This document shows positions 44,200 through 52,080 of a stretch of 64,000 bases of DNA, in pieces. Source of the stretch: an uncultured Lachnospiraceae bacterium (GTDB lineage Bacteria; Bacillota; Clostridia; Lachnospirales; Lachnospiraceae); assembly GCA_910587715.1 (NCBI GenBank), contig CAJUMV010000021.1:1-64000 (forward strand), given 5' to 3'. Numbering within the stretch: the first letter of the stretch is position 1; the number at the start of each line of letters is the position of its first letter. A program made the translations under genes and the position numbers. The notes under the pieces were generated by a model. The model was not told where the DNA came from. It saw only the letters and a program-made list of their open reading frames with translations, and made no database searches.

Positions 44200-45003
44200 A
44201 TGCGTTTAAAAGATTGGGCATTTCTGGGCAACTATGAGTTTTTTACCAATAAGCTGCAGGTGTTAGCTACTAATGACCTACCGCCGGAAAAATGGAGTTA
44301 TGCAGGGAAAAATGATTTTGGAATTTTGAAAAATTATTTGTATTTTACTTTTGAAAAATTGTGGAGAGAGTACGATGGCGTTGAGGGAGAAGAAAAGAAA
44401 CATTTTATTTATATGGATGAGCAGATAGCTTGCTTTAATACGGGACTATATGATAAAATATGGCAGCCCATATATTTTTACTGTATAAAAAATCCAATAG
44501 TAGGATTTCAGGAATGGAGATTTACTTCATTTTATAACAGTTATACTATAAAATATGCAGATATACCAAACACAGCTGTTTCAGCTTTGCAGAGGGCAAG
44601 CTATTTTAATGATCCGAGCGCATTAATTTACAATATAAAATTGGACATAATTCCACAGTGGGATCATATTTTATACGATGAAGAAAATTTTTTAAGAATA
44701 CCTGAACAATTACGGGCTAATGGCAAAGAATTTTGCCAAAATTTAATTGATGGAGCAATTGCTTCAGTAAAGAAGCGTATTGAAGCTAATTACAAAACAG
44801 TTGTTCCGCAATTATACAATGATAAAATACAGCTTTTGGCTCCGTTATATCTGACAAACCCGGATAAACCGGATTTGGCTCTGGTTTTATCTTTGAATGA
44901 CGATAAAACTGTATATTATGGACATACATGCCTTACAACAGAGATGGCATATAATAATGCAAGATTAATTGCCAGACCAGATAGTTATTGGCTTCAACCT
45001 TAA
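44200..45003 (+). CDS. DUF3825 family protein
   Basis: A 267-residue protein matching DUF3825, often found in AT-rich accessory loci and sometimes next to RNA-binding domains. Blocks: ILKNYLYFTFEKL, ACFNTGLYDKIWQPIYFYC, EWRFTSFYNSY, IIPQWDHILYDEENF, and the C-terminal DLALVLSLNDDKTVYYGHTCLTTEMAYNNARLIARP. No catalytic residues are known for the family. ATG at 44200 is chosen over an upstream TTG. Codon use is AT-rich, unlike its neighbours, so it was probably acquired. The gene is alone, between spoVAD and the partner-switch module. Confidence 0.8.
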   Translation: MRLKDWAFLGNYEFFTNKLQVLATNDLPPEKWSYAGKNDFGILKNYLYFTFEKLWREYDGVEGEEKKHFIYMDEQIACFNTGLYDKIWQPIYFYCIKNPIVGFQEWRFTSFYNSYTIKYADIPNTAVSALQRASYFNDPSALIYNIKLDIIPQWDHILYDEENFLRIPEQLRANGKEFCQNLIDGAIASVKKRIEANYKTVVPQLYNDKIQLLAPLYLTNPDKPDLALVLSLNDDKTVYYGHTCLTTEMAYNNARLIARPDSYWLQP

Positions 45004-45120
45004 AATTATGTTGATTTTTTAGAAAAAGGCGGGTATACTATATTACGGTAGATAACTTTTATTGTTTTTGTTATTTGTTAGGTTTGTTTTTTTGTTAGTT
45101 TTTGCATAGTGTTATGGTTT

Positions 45121-45148
45121 GGGCAATAATCCTATTGGATTATTGCCC
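45121..45148 (+). terminator. Terminator in the 45.0-45.3 kb gap
   Basis: GGGCAATAATCC, loop TATT, GGATTATTGCCC, a perfect 12-bp stem followed by TTATGTTT. It ends the DUF3825 transcript. This gap (45004-45310, 307 bases) also contains the 12-mer at 45169 and the 32-bp motif at 45189-45220. No ORF is present. Confidence 0.7.
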
Positions 45149-45168
45149 TTATGTTTAATATAAATAAT

Positions 45169-45180
45169 GTTATGTAAACT
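45169..45180 (+). repeat. Dispersed 12-mer GTTATGTAAACT
   Basis: Exact copy 9 bases upstream of the 32-bp motif preceding the STAS gene. Confidence 0.6.
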
Positions 45181-45188
45181 AAAACATA

Positions 45189-45220
45189 CAAAGTATACCA
45201 AAAAATGAACAATCTATACC
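45189..45220 (+). promoter_or_regulatory. 32-bp motif, copy 1, upstream of STAS operon
   Basis: Starts CAAAGTATACC and ends ACAATCTATACC. The two TATACC units lie 21 bases apart (two DNA turns). A near copy (27 of 32 identical, same spacing) lies at 50387-50418. A possible extended -10 (TGG-TATGAT, 45250-45255) without a -35 box lies downstream, putting the motif at about -73 to -42, where an activator would bind. Confidence 0.6.
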
Positions 45221-45310
45221 ATTCTCGCTAAAAAAAAGGTCGGCTGTGGTATGATTAATTATTAAATTGTCTATTAATGTCTACAAAAAGAGAATTAGGG
45301 AAAGGGGTAC

Positions 45311-45622
45311 ATGATGACAATCGAAAAGAAGGAAAACGGAAATGAAATCACGCTGATTCCTGCCGGGAGACTTGACACCACCACCGCGCCCCAGTTAGAA
45401 GCGGAAATCAATGCATGTACTGCGAGCGCAGAGACACAGAAGCTGATGCTGGATTTTAAAGACTTGGAATATCTTTCTTCCGCGGGTCTGCGGATTCTTT
45501 TGACGGCGCACAAGGCATTTATGAAACGGAAAGGCGGAATGACCATCTGCCATGTCAACGAGACGATTCGGGAGGTCTTCGAGGTTACGGGATTCCTGGA
45601 TATTCTCAACATAGAAGAATAG
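45311..45622 (+). CDS. STAS-domain anti-sigma factor antagonist
   Basis: A 103-residue protein of the SpoIIAA/RsbV family. In partner switching it binds the HATPase kinase when dephosphorylated. The phospho-acceptor Ser lies in LEYLSSAGLRILLTAHK (about 56-58), with the usual N-terminal strand TIEKKENGNEITLIPAGRLDTTTAPQLE. GAAAGGGGTAC precedes ATG (a second ATG follows at once). It heads a cluster with the HATPase, a hybrid kinase, a receiver and a convergent PP2C phosphatase. Confidence 0.93.
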   Translation: MMTIEKKENGNEITLIPAGRLDTTTAPQLEAEINACTASAETQKLMLDFKDLEYLSSAGLRILLTAHKAFMKRKGGMTICHVNETIREVFEVTGFLDILNIEE

Positions 45623-45637
45623 TAATTGTTTGGCACA

Positions 45638-45756
45638 GGAATATGCATTGACTGCATATTCCGTAAGAAAGCATAAATTTTACAAGAGCAGGTCCTATCA
45701 GTGAAGCTGATTTATAATGGGCTTGCGGGGTAACTGTGAAGGTACTGAACAGTTAC
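45638..45756 (+). ncRNA. Candidate structured RNA with three stem-loops
   Basis: Between the STAS and HATPase genes: GGAATATGCA-TTGAC-TGCATATTCC (perfect 10-bp stem, 45638-45662), ATCAG-TGAAG-CTGAT (45697-45711) and GTAACTGT-N11-ACAGTTAC (45730-45756), ending 19 bases before the next ATG. No known riboswitch class is recognised. It may set the ratio of the two proteins or be a processed leader. The RNA type is a guess. Confidence 0.4.
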
Positions 45757-45774
45757 GAATAGAGGGAGCGGCGT

Positions 45775-46182
45775 ATGAAGGAGCTAACGGTTGAAGCAAC
45801 AGTGGAGAGCATTCCGGTTATTACAGAATTTGTGGACGAGCAGCTCGAGCAGTTCGACTGCCCGATGAAGGCGCAGGCGCAGATTGATATTGCCATAGAC
45901 GAGCTGTTCAGCAACATTGTTCACTATGCGTATCATCCCGGGACAGGACCGGCGACGGTGCGTGTGGAGGTTGTGGAGGAGCCGCTTTCCGTGGTCATTA
46001 CCTTTATCGACCAGGGGGTGCCTTACGACCCGTTGGCAAAAGAAGATCCAGACGTGACGCTGTCCGCGGAAGAGCGGGATATCGGCGGACTCGGCATTTA
46101 TATTGTAAAGAAAAATATGAACGAAATTACTTACGAGTATAAGGATGGAAAAAATATCCTGAAAATACGCAAAGAGATATAG
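45775..46182 (+). CDS. ATP-binding anti-sigma regulatory kinase (RsbW/SpoIIAB-like)
   Basis: A 135-residue HATPase_c domain protein. N box IAIDELFSNIVHYAYHP (about 42-58), G1 VITFIDQGVPYDP, G2 DIGGLGIYIVKK. This family phosphorylates STAS partners and may sequester a sigma factor. A GAGGGAGCGGCGT site precedes ATG. The hybrid-kinase gene follows after 5 bases. No sigma factor of the SigB/SigF type is adjacent, so the target may be elsewhere or non-sigma. Confidence 0.9.
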   Translation: MKELTVEATVESIPVITEFVDEQLEQFDCPMKAQAQIDIAIDELFSNIVHYAYHPGTGPATVRVEVVEEPLSVVITFIDQGVPYDPLAKEDPDVTLSAEERDIGGLGIYIVKKNMNEITYEYKDGKNILKIRKEI

Positions 46183-46187
46183 CGCAT

Positions 46188-48464
46188 ATGCCGGAACAAT
46201 GGGAGCACAAGGATTTATACAGGGAAATCGTAACCACCGCGCAGGAGGGCATGATGGTAATCGGCATGAACGGAAAGATTGTCATGCTGAATCTGGCGGC
46301 GGAGCAGATGCTTGGGCTGACACAGGAGGATATCGGCAATTCTTTTGTCAACGTATTTCTGACAAGGGAGGGGACGGACGACTTTACCGAAGCCATTCTT
46401 GACACGATTTATGAAAAAGGCAAGGTAAGCAATATGCCGGTTGATTATCTTCTGGAAGGAAAGAAGAGAAACCTGTCGCTGACCACAAGCTACATACGAA
46501 ACGAGGGCGAAAAGTCGGTCGTTGTGGTGATCAATGATGTGACGGAGCTAAACGAGCTGCGCGACGCGCAGACTGCGTTAGACCGCATACAAAAGCTGAA
46601 TCGGGAATATGAGAAAGCGAAGGACGAAGCGGTCAGGGCAAACGAGGCGAAGAGTCTTTTCCTCTCCAACATGTCCCACGAAATCCGGACGCCTATCAAC
46701 GCGGTGCTCGGCATGAACGAGATGATCCTCAGGGAGTGCACGGACAAGCAGATTCTTTCCTATGCGGCTAATATCCGCAGTTCCGGAAAAACGCTCCTGT
46801 TTCTCATCAATGACATATTGGATATGTCGAAAATCGAGTCCGGCAAGATGGAGATTGTCCGGGTGGAGTACGCGCCGGAAAATGTGATGATGGATTTGTG
46901 GAACGTGATTTTTCTGCGGGCGCAGGAAAAAGGACTCAGTATCCGTTTTTCGCTGGATGAGACGCTGCCGAGAGAACTGTACGGAGACGATGTTAGAATC
47001 AAGCAGATTGTGACGAATTTATTGACTAATGCAGTCAAGTACACGCCGCAGGGCGGCATCGAGATGAACGTGGCGTATGAGAGACGGACCGGGGAGGAGA
47101 TTTCGCTCATCATTTCGGTAAAGGACACGGGCATGGGCATCCGCAAGGAGGACATGGGAAAGCTCTTTGAAAATTTCCAGAGACTTGACGAGGAGAAAAA
47201 CCGTAATATCGAAGGAACCGGACTAGGCATGAATATCACCATGTCGCTTTTAAAGCTGATGGATGGGGATATGAAGGTGGAGAGCGAATACGGGAAAGGT
47301 TCCAATTTTACGGTCACGATTCCGCAGAGAATTGTTTGCGATGAACCGACAGGGGATTTTGAGACGATCAGAAGCAGGCGGGAGCAGAATCTTTCGCAGA
47401 AACGGCAGACCTTCGAGGCGCCGGAGGCACGCGTGCTTGTGGTGGATGACAACAGCATGAACCTTACCGTATTCCAGTCGCTGTTAAAGCGCACGAAGAT
47501 GAAGATTACCACGGCGGATTCGGGGAAGAAATGTCTGGAACTGGTGAAAAAGGAGCCGTACCACATCATATTTATGGATCATATGATGCCGGAAATGGAC
47601 GGCATTGAGACGCTCCACGAGATACAGAAGCTGACGGACTTTCCCAATCAGGATACGCCGGTCATTGTACTGACCGCAAACGTGCTGCCCGGGGCGAGAG
47701 AAGGGTATCTGAGGGAGGGCTTTGTCGATTTCCTGACGAAGCCCATTGACGGCGACCTGCTGGAGCAGACGTGCGCGAAATATCTGCCGCCGGAGCTGGT
47801 GAATGATGCGGATTCAGACGGGCAGGAGAAGGAAGAGGGAATTGCGCAGGCAGATTACGAAGCCTTTTTGGAGGAGGGCATTTCTCTGGAAAACGGCATG
47901 AAGTACGCAAAGAACGATTTGGACATGTATCTGGAGCTTGTGCGGCTGTTTGTCAGGGAACAGGGCAAACAGGAGGATATGCGGCGGTTTCTCGCTGACG
48001 GAAACATGCCGGATTATGCGATTCTGGTGCACGGTTTGAAGGGAAATGCGAGGACGCTCGGTGCGGAACGGCTTGCGGATATGGCGTTTGCACATGAGAA
48101 GCAGAGCAAGGCGGGAAACGCCGTCTATGTGAATGCACATTTTGAAGAATTGGTTCTGCTCTGGGACAGGACGCTCATGGGCTTTCAGGGATTGTTGGAA
48201 AACTATGGCGCAGAGGAAGAGGAAAAATATCAGGCGGTGGAAGGCGGTGAGATACTGCCGCTGTCGAAAAGCGACTTTGAGACCGTGGCGGCGCTTCTGG
48301 ACGATTTTGAGACCAGTCAGGCGGTAGAGCAGCTGAAAGCGTGGATGGCACATCCGCTTAAGCCTGATATGCATGAACGCATCAGGGATGTGCTGACTGC
48401 GTTGGAGGATGAATTTGACGAGGATAAGGCGATAGCCTTACTGAGAGAAAACAGGATAGACTAA
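46188..48464 (+). CDS. PAS hybrid histidine kinase with receiver and HPt
   Basis: A 758-residue cytoplasmic kinase (no membrane helices). PAS (about 15-125, GKIVMLNLAAEQMLGLTQEDIG), a coiled helix, DHp with MSHEIRTPINAVLG (about 166), ATPase with N box TNLLTNAVKYT and G box GTGLGMNITM, receiver (about 414-535) with VDDNSMN and MDHMMPEMDG, and an HPt with VHGLKGNARTLG (phospho-His about 613). The domain order gives an internal phosphorelay, with the HPt probably passing phosphate to the stand-alone receiver downstream. It starts 5 bases after the HATPase gene. Confidence 0.92.
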   Translation: MPEQWEHKDLYREIVTTAQEGMMVIGMNGKIVMLNLAAEQMLGLTQEDIGNSFVNVFLTREGTDDFTEAILDTIYEKGKVSNMPVDYLLEGKKRNLSLTTSYIRNEGEKSVVVVINDVTELNELRDAQTALDRIQKLNREYEKAKDEAVRANEAKSLFLSNMSHEIRTPINAVLGMNEMILRECTDKQILSYAANIRSSGKTLLFLINDILDMSKIESGKMEIVRVEYAPENVMMDLWNVIFLRAQEKGLSIRFSLDETLPRELYGDDVRIKQIVTNLLTNAVKYTPQGGIEMNVAYERRTGEEISLIISVKDTGMGIRKEDMGKLFENFQRLDEEKNRNIEGTGLGMNITMSLLKLMDGDMKVESEYGKGSNFTVTIPQRIVCDEPTGDFETIRSRREQNLSQKRQTFEAPEARVLVVDDNSMNLTVFQSLLKRTKMKITTADSGKKCLELVKKEPYHIIFMDHMMPEMDGIETLHEIQKLTDFPNQDTPVIVLTANVLPGAREGYLREGFVDFLTKPIDGDLLEQTCAKYLPPELVNDADSDGQEKEEGIAQADYEAFLEEGISLENGMKYAKNDLDMYLELVRLFVREQGKQEDMRRFLADGNMPDYAILVHGLKGNARTLGAERLADMAFAHEKQSKAGNAVYVNAHFEELVLLWDRTLMGFQGLLENYGAEEEEKYQAVEGGEILPLSKSDFETVAALLDDFETSQAVEQLKAWMAHPLKPDMHERIRDVLTALEDEFDEDKAIALLRENRID

Positions 48465-48474
48465 AAGCGCAGAA

Positions 48475-48897
48475 ATGTGGTGGAAGATGGTATTTAACAA
48501 GAAAAACATCGTGGCGGTGGATGACAGCGGCATTGTCCTGAAAATGCTGATTAAGGTGCTGGGCGAAAAGTATGATCTGCACGTGTTTAACGGCGGCAGA
48601 CGGGCGCTCCAGTTTTTAAAGGATAGAACGCCCGACCTGATTATTCTGGATATCGACATGCCGGAAATCAATGGGTACGAAATGCTTAAGATGATTAAGG
48701 AGAAGGAGCATCTGCAGGATGTGCCGGTTATTTTCCTGACCTCCAACAACGACAGAAATCATGTGGTCAGGGCAGTGGCGGGCGGCGCGAAGGACTATGT
48801 GGTGAAGCCCATCGACGAGGAAATCCTGATGGAAAAAGTACATGCAGCGCTGGATGATTCGCCCGCGGATGAATCCCTCAATTGGAATAATCTCTAA
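48475..48897 (+). CDS. Stand-alone receiver domain protein
   Basis: A 140-residue single receiver: VAVDDSGIVLKML, acceptor Asp in LIILDIDMPEING (about 62), FLTSNND and VVKPIDEE, with no output domain. It most likely accepts phosphate from the upstream HPt and acts on a protein partner, such as the HATPase or PP2C. Two in-frame ATGs (48475, 48487) compete, and neither has a good binding site, so the start is uncertain. Its end overlaps the convergent PP2C gene by 4 bases. Confidence 0.85.
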   Translation: MWWKMVFNKKNIVAVDDSGIVLKMLIKVLGEKYDLHVFNGGRRALQFLKDRTPDLIILDIDMPEINGYEMLKMIKEKEHLQDVPVIFLTSNNDRNHVVRAVAGGAKDYVVKPIDEEILMEKVHAALDDSPADESLNWNNL

Positions 48898-50336
48898 ACC
48901 GTTCGCGGACTGTCCAGCTTTTTTAAGTAGGATACGCAGAGCATGGTAATATCGTCGAACTGCGGGGCTTCTCCCACAAAGGCATCTATGTCAGCCTTCA
49001 CGGTGGGCAGAAGTTCCGCAGGTTTTTTATCGGTATTTTTCACAAGCACTTCGGAAAGACGCTCCATGCCGTAAAGCTCGTGCGCCGCGTTAGTTGCCTC
49101 GGTCACGCCGTCCGTATACTGGAATATTTTGTCTCCCGGTGAAAGCTGTATGCTGCCGCTCTGGTACACCATATCTTCCATGCCCGCCAGCACGAAGCCG
49201 GGGCGCAGCTTATGGGCTTCGTAGACGCTGCCCGCTTTGGCGATAAAGGGCATCTCGTGTCCCGCGTTGACGAAAGTAAATTCCCCGGTCACAAGGTCAA
49301 GAACGCCCTCGAAAGCGGTGATGAAAAGCCCTTCGTTGTTGGAGCGGCACAGCAGCTCGTTGACTTCCGAAAAGACTTCGCCCAAATCGACGCCGGGTTT
49401 GGTGTGGTCGTTAATCAGCGTCTTGCCGATTACCATAAAGAGGGCAGCGGGAACGCCTTTTCCCGATACGTCGGCAATCACAATGGCGAGGTGCGTCTCG
49501 TCCACCATAAAGAAATCGTAGAAATCGCCGCCCACTTCCTTAGCGGGGTTCATGGTGGCGTAAATATCAAACTCGGGGCGCTCCGGAAAAGCGGGGAAAA
49601 TACAGGGCAGCATATCCGCCTGAATCCGGGTCGCCACGTCAAGCTCTGTGGAAATGCGCTGCCGCTCTTCGCTGTCCTTTATCTGCCGCTCCAGAAGACG
49701 CCTTGTCCTTGCGGCAATGGTGGTACAGATGGAAGAGATACCAAGCAGGATCAGGGCGCGGGGAACTACGAAAAAGAGGGTGGCTTCAAACAGCATTTTA
49801 CCAGTGATAACCCGTTTTGCGATATCGGGCTCAGTGATCATCAGGTTCAGGTCGCCTTCCCCGATGTACATGCCAAGATAGATGGAGGCGGAAAAAAGTA
49901 CCCACGACGCCACAAGCGTAAGCCTTGTCAGATTTTTACTATAATAATGGCAGCTTAAGACGATAGGTACCGCCCAGGCGAGCACACCGTGCTTTGGCAT
50001 GGCGCTCGACAGGATAAAGATGCTGATGATGCCACAGACGACAATGGCGTATTTCAGCCATGAGGGTGTACCGTTCGTAACCTTGCAAAGAAGCGTCGGT
50101 ATCAGGAAAAACAGGATGGTGAAGGGCATACCTATGTTCATGATCATAGGCGGAATGATAAAGAGGCCTATGATATTAAAAAGCCATGCCAGAGCGCCCA
50201 CGCCCGCGCATACGGCAAGGCATTTGGCGGCGTAGCGGTTGGCTTCGGTCTCGTTTTCTAAAAGCGCCTGCCACTGTGTATCGTTGTTTGCATTGGTTTT
50301 CTTTTTCTCTTTTTGTTTACGCATCCGGAACCTCAT
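48894..50336 (-). CDS. Membrane PP2C/SpoIIE-type serine phosphatase
   Basis: A 480-residue phosphatase. About six to seven helices (35-215), a coiled linker (LERQIKDSEERQRISTELDVATRIQADML), then the PP2C domain (about 255-470) with the metal-binding Asp in KEVGGDFYDF, IADVSGKGVPAALFM, NAGHEMPF and QYTDGVTEATN. RsbU-like enzymes dephosphorylate the STAS antagonist, and this one faces the STAS-HATPase cluster. A TATAAT box (50356-50361) lies upstream with no -35, and the second copy of the 32-bp motif lies about 26 bases beyond it. Confidence 0.92.
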   Translation of the reverse strand: MRFRMRKQKEKKKTNANNDTQWQALLENETEANRYAAKCLAVCAGVGALAWLFNIIGLFIIPPMIMNIGMPFTILFFLIPTLLCKVTNGTPSWLKYAIVVCGIISIFILSSAMPKHGVLAWAVPIVLSCHYYSKNLTRLTLVASWVLFSASIYLGMYIGEGDLNLMITEPDIAKRVITGKMLFEATLFFVVPRALILLGISSICTTIAARTRRLLERQIKDSEERQRISTELDVATRIQADMLPCIFPAFPERPEFDIYATMNPAKEVGGDFYDFFMVDETHLAIVIADVSGKGVPAALFMVIGKTLINDHTKPGVDLGEVFSEVNELLCRSNNEGLFITAFEGVLDLVTGEFTFVNAGHEMPFIAKAGSVYEAHKLRPGFVLAGMEDMVYQSGSIQLSPGDKIFQYTDGVTEATNAAHELYGMERLSEVLVKNTDKKPAELLPTVKADIDAFVGEAPQFDDITMLCVSYLKKLDSPRTV

Positions 50337-50386
50337 TTGTTTTTTACTTCTATCTATTATAACATGTTGGAATGTGCTTCGATTTG

Positions 50387-50418
50387 CAAAGTATACCGGA
50401 AAAAGTACAATCTGTACC
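50387..50418 (+). promoter_or_regulatory. 32-bp motif, copy 2, upstream of PP2C gene
   Basis: CAAAGTATACC ... ACAATCTGTACC, 27 of 32 bases identical to the motif at 45189-45220. For the minus-strand PP2C promoter (ATTATA 50356-50361 is its -10) the motif covers about -38 to -69, in inverted orientation. It is also upstream of the plus-strand small gene at 50562. Confidence 0.6.
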
Positions 50419-50561
50419 GCCGGGGAGCGGGAGGTTGGAAAAACGGGGTGGCAGTCTGTCTCCGTATGTGGTAGACTTATCTGGTATGGATTTGGTGTTT
50501 ACAAAAGAGGAACATCTGTCTGACACGCGGCTATCTGTTTAAGAAGGAAGTGAGGATCGGC

Positions 50562-50804
50562 ATGAGGGAAATGGAGTTTAAGATGGAGCGCCCGGGGCTT
50601 CTCAAGGAGGGCGACCGGGTGACGGTGACCGAGGGCGTTCTTCCGAGCAATTATTATTATACGATAGACCCGTCACTTGCCATGTCCGGTAATTTCCCGT
50701 TTCGGGAGCGGATGCTTGAGCGGGAGGGCGTGGTGACGGAGGTCATTGAAAATGCCAGAGGGTTTTATGTGAAAGCAAGATTTGAACGTGAGAAGAACTT
50801 CTAG
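50562..50804 (+). CDS. Small conserved-looking protein, unknown
   Basis: An 80-residue soluble protein, MREMEFKMERPGLLKEGDRVTVT..., with a beta-rich SH3-like middle (RVTVTEGVLPSNYYYT, REGVVTEVIENARGFYVKARF). I do not recognise a family. AGGAAGTGAGGATCGGC precedes the ATG at 50562 (an ATG at 50550 is less well placed). The last codons overlap the outer stem of the composite hairpin at 50788-50880. The ridA gene follows. Confidence 0.6.
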   Translation: MREMEFKMERPGLLKEGDRVTVTEGVLPSNYYYTIDPSLAMSGNFPFRERMLEREGVVTEVIENARGFYVKARFEREKNF

Positions 50805-50880
50805 CCACTCACAGCAAAGGCTGTTTCGTGGAGAAGTTCTAAGTCTCACGTAGGAGAATGCCTGAAATGCGGCATTCTCC
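50788..50880. repeat. Composite double-hairpin element, copy A
   Basis: Outer stem GTGAGA-AG-AACTTCT with AGAAGTT-CTAAG-TCTCAC, an inner CAGC-AAAG-GCTG hairpin, then GGAGAATGCC-N8-GGCATTCTCC (50853-50880). Copy B at 56512-56624 has the same architecture, including the 3-base gap between stems. It has no ORF and overlaps the 3' end of the preceding gene. Confidence 0.6.
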
Positions 50881-50917
50881 GCAGAATATAAAATTGTAAA
50901 GGAAGGAGAAGAATATT

Positions 50918-51295
50918 ATGTTAACTAAGGTATCAACAGACAAAGCTCCGGCGGCAATCGGACCTTATTCTCAGGGAATCATCGCGGGGGATTTTCTCTT
51001 TGCGTCGGGACAGATTCCGATTAACCCTGCCACGGGAGAAATTGAGGGCAAGGATGTGACGGAGCAGGCGGAACAGGCGATGAAGAACGTGGGCGCGATT
51101 CTGGCGGAGGCAGGCACGGACTATACAAAGGTGGTAAAGACAACCTGTTTTCTGGCGGAGATGACGGATTTTGCCGCGTTTAACGCGGTGTATGAAAAGT
51201 ATTTCACCGAGAAGCCCGCAAGAAGCTGCGTGGCGGTGAAGCAGCTCCCGAAGGACGTGCTCTGCGAGGTGGAGGTTTTGGCGTACTTGAAGTAG
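50918..51295 (+). CDS. ridA: RidA-family enamine/imine deaminase
   Basis: A 125-residue YjgF/YER057c/UK114 family protein that hydrolyses reactive enamines and imines formed by PLP enzymes such as threonine dehydratase. Blocks: KAPAAIGPYSQGIIAGDFLFASGQIPINP (Tyr and Arg-like pocket), ILAEAGTDYTKVVKTTCFLAEM, and ARSCVAVKQLPKDVLCEVE (Arg about 105, Glu about 120 of the trimeric active site). GGAAGGAGAAG precedes ATG. The ATG region reads ATTATGTTAACT, a variant of the dispersed 12-mer. Confidence 0.93.
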   Translation: MLTKVSTDKAPAAIGPYSQGIIAGDFLFASGQIPINPATGEIEGKDVTEQAEQAMKNVGAILAEAGTDYTKVVKTTCFLAEMTDFAAFNAVYEKYFTEKPARSCVAVKQLPKDVLCEVEVLAYLK

Positions 51296-51318
51296 AGAAA
51301 TCATCTGCGCAGAATGAT

Positions 51319-51391
51319 AGTTTACATAATGCGCATCCCTACATTGTGCAAAATTGGATGATTTACATAATTTAAGGAAGGTTTACATAAG
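51319..51391 (-). repeat. Three inverse 12-mer-like copies before aroK
   Basis: AGTTTACATAAT (51319), GATTTACATAAT (51360) and GGTTTACATAAG (51380) are reverse-strand copies of the GTTATGTAAACT motif, with starts 41 and 20 bases apart (four and two helical turns). They fill the gap between ridA and aroK and could be operators. Confidence 0.5.
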
Positions 51392-51393
51392 CC

Positions 51394-51900
51394 ATGAACA
51401 AAAACAACATCATATTGATTGGTATGCCCGGCGCGGGCAAGAGCACAGTCGGCGTGGTTCTGGCGAAGAAGTTGGGTTACGGCTTTGTGGACGCGGATCT
51501 GGTGATCCAGAGCTGGGAGGGAAAGCTTCTGCACGAGATTATAGAGGAACGGGGTGTGGAAGGTTTCTGGGCGCTGGAGGAAACGGTGGGTGAATCCATA
51601 GAGAGCGAACGGACGGTGATTGCCACCGGGGGCAGTGCAATATACGGCGAGAATGCGATGGCGCATTATAAGCAGCTCGGCACGGTGGTGTATCTGTCCC
51701 TGCCGCTTGAGGAAATCAGGGAGCGGCTCGGCGACCTCACAGAGCGGGGTGTGACATTGAGAGAGGGACAGGATCTGGACGGGCTGTATGAGGAGCGGCA
51801 GCCGCTTTACGAAAAGCACGCCGACATGACGGTAGACTGCGACGGACGGCAGATTCGTGAAATCGTTGAGCAGATTGTAGCAGGTTTCCGAACAGCGTGA
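51394..51900 (+). CDS. aroK: Shikimate kinase
   Basis: A 168-residue cytoplasmic enzyme that phosphorylates shikimate with ATP in the aromatic amino acid pathway. P-loop GMPGAGKSTVGVVLAKKLG (about 9-27), VDADLVIQ, ATGGSAIYGENA (shikimate-binding G-G block) and LYEERQPLYEKHADMTVD lid to C-terminus, slightly short for the family but complete. ATG at 51394 follows GGAAGG with about 14 bases, partly in the third repeat copy. No other aro genes are present. Confidence 0.92.
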   Translation: MNKNNIILIGMPGAGKSTVGVVLAKKLGYGFVDADLVIQSWEGKLLHEIIEERGVEGFWALEETVGESIESERTVIATGGSAIYGENAMAHYKQLGTVVYLSLPLEEIRERLGDLTERGVTLREGQDLDGLYEERQPLYEKHADMTVDCDGRQIREIVEQIVAGFRTA

Positions 51901-52080
51901 AAATACGAGGGTAAATAAAATCAGAAAGAAAGCGGAATGGGAACGTATCCTGATCGGATTTGGGAGCGTTCCCGTTTGTATTGTATATAGGGAGACAGAC
52001 AAATTTTTCGAGCTTGCATAATCTTTTCCAAATGGCAGAAACTAACGGAAATAAGACGTTTCGATATGGAGGAAAAGACG

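Noticed and set aside
45638..45756. c-di-GMP riboswitch
   Set aside because: The stems lack the conserved GEMM core and sequence, so only an unclassified structure is claimed.
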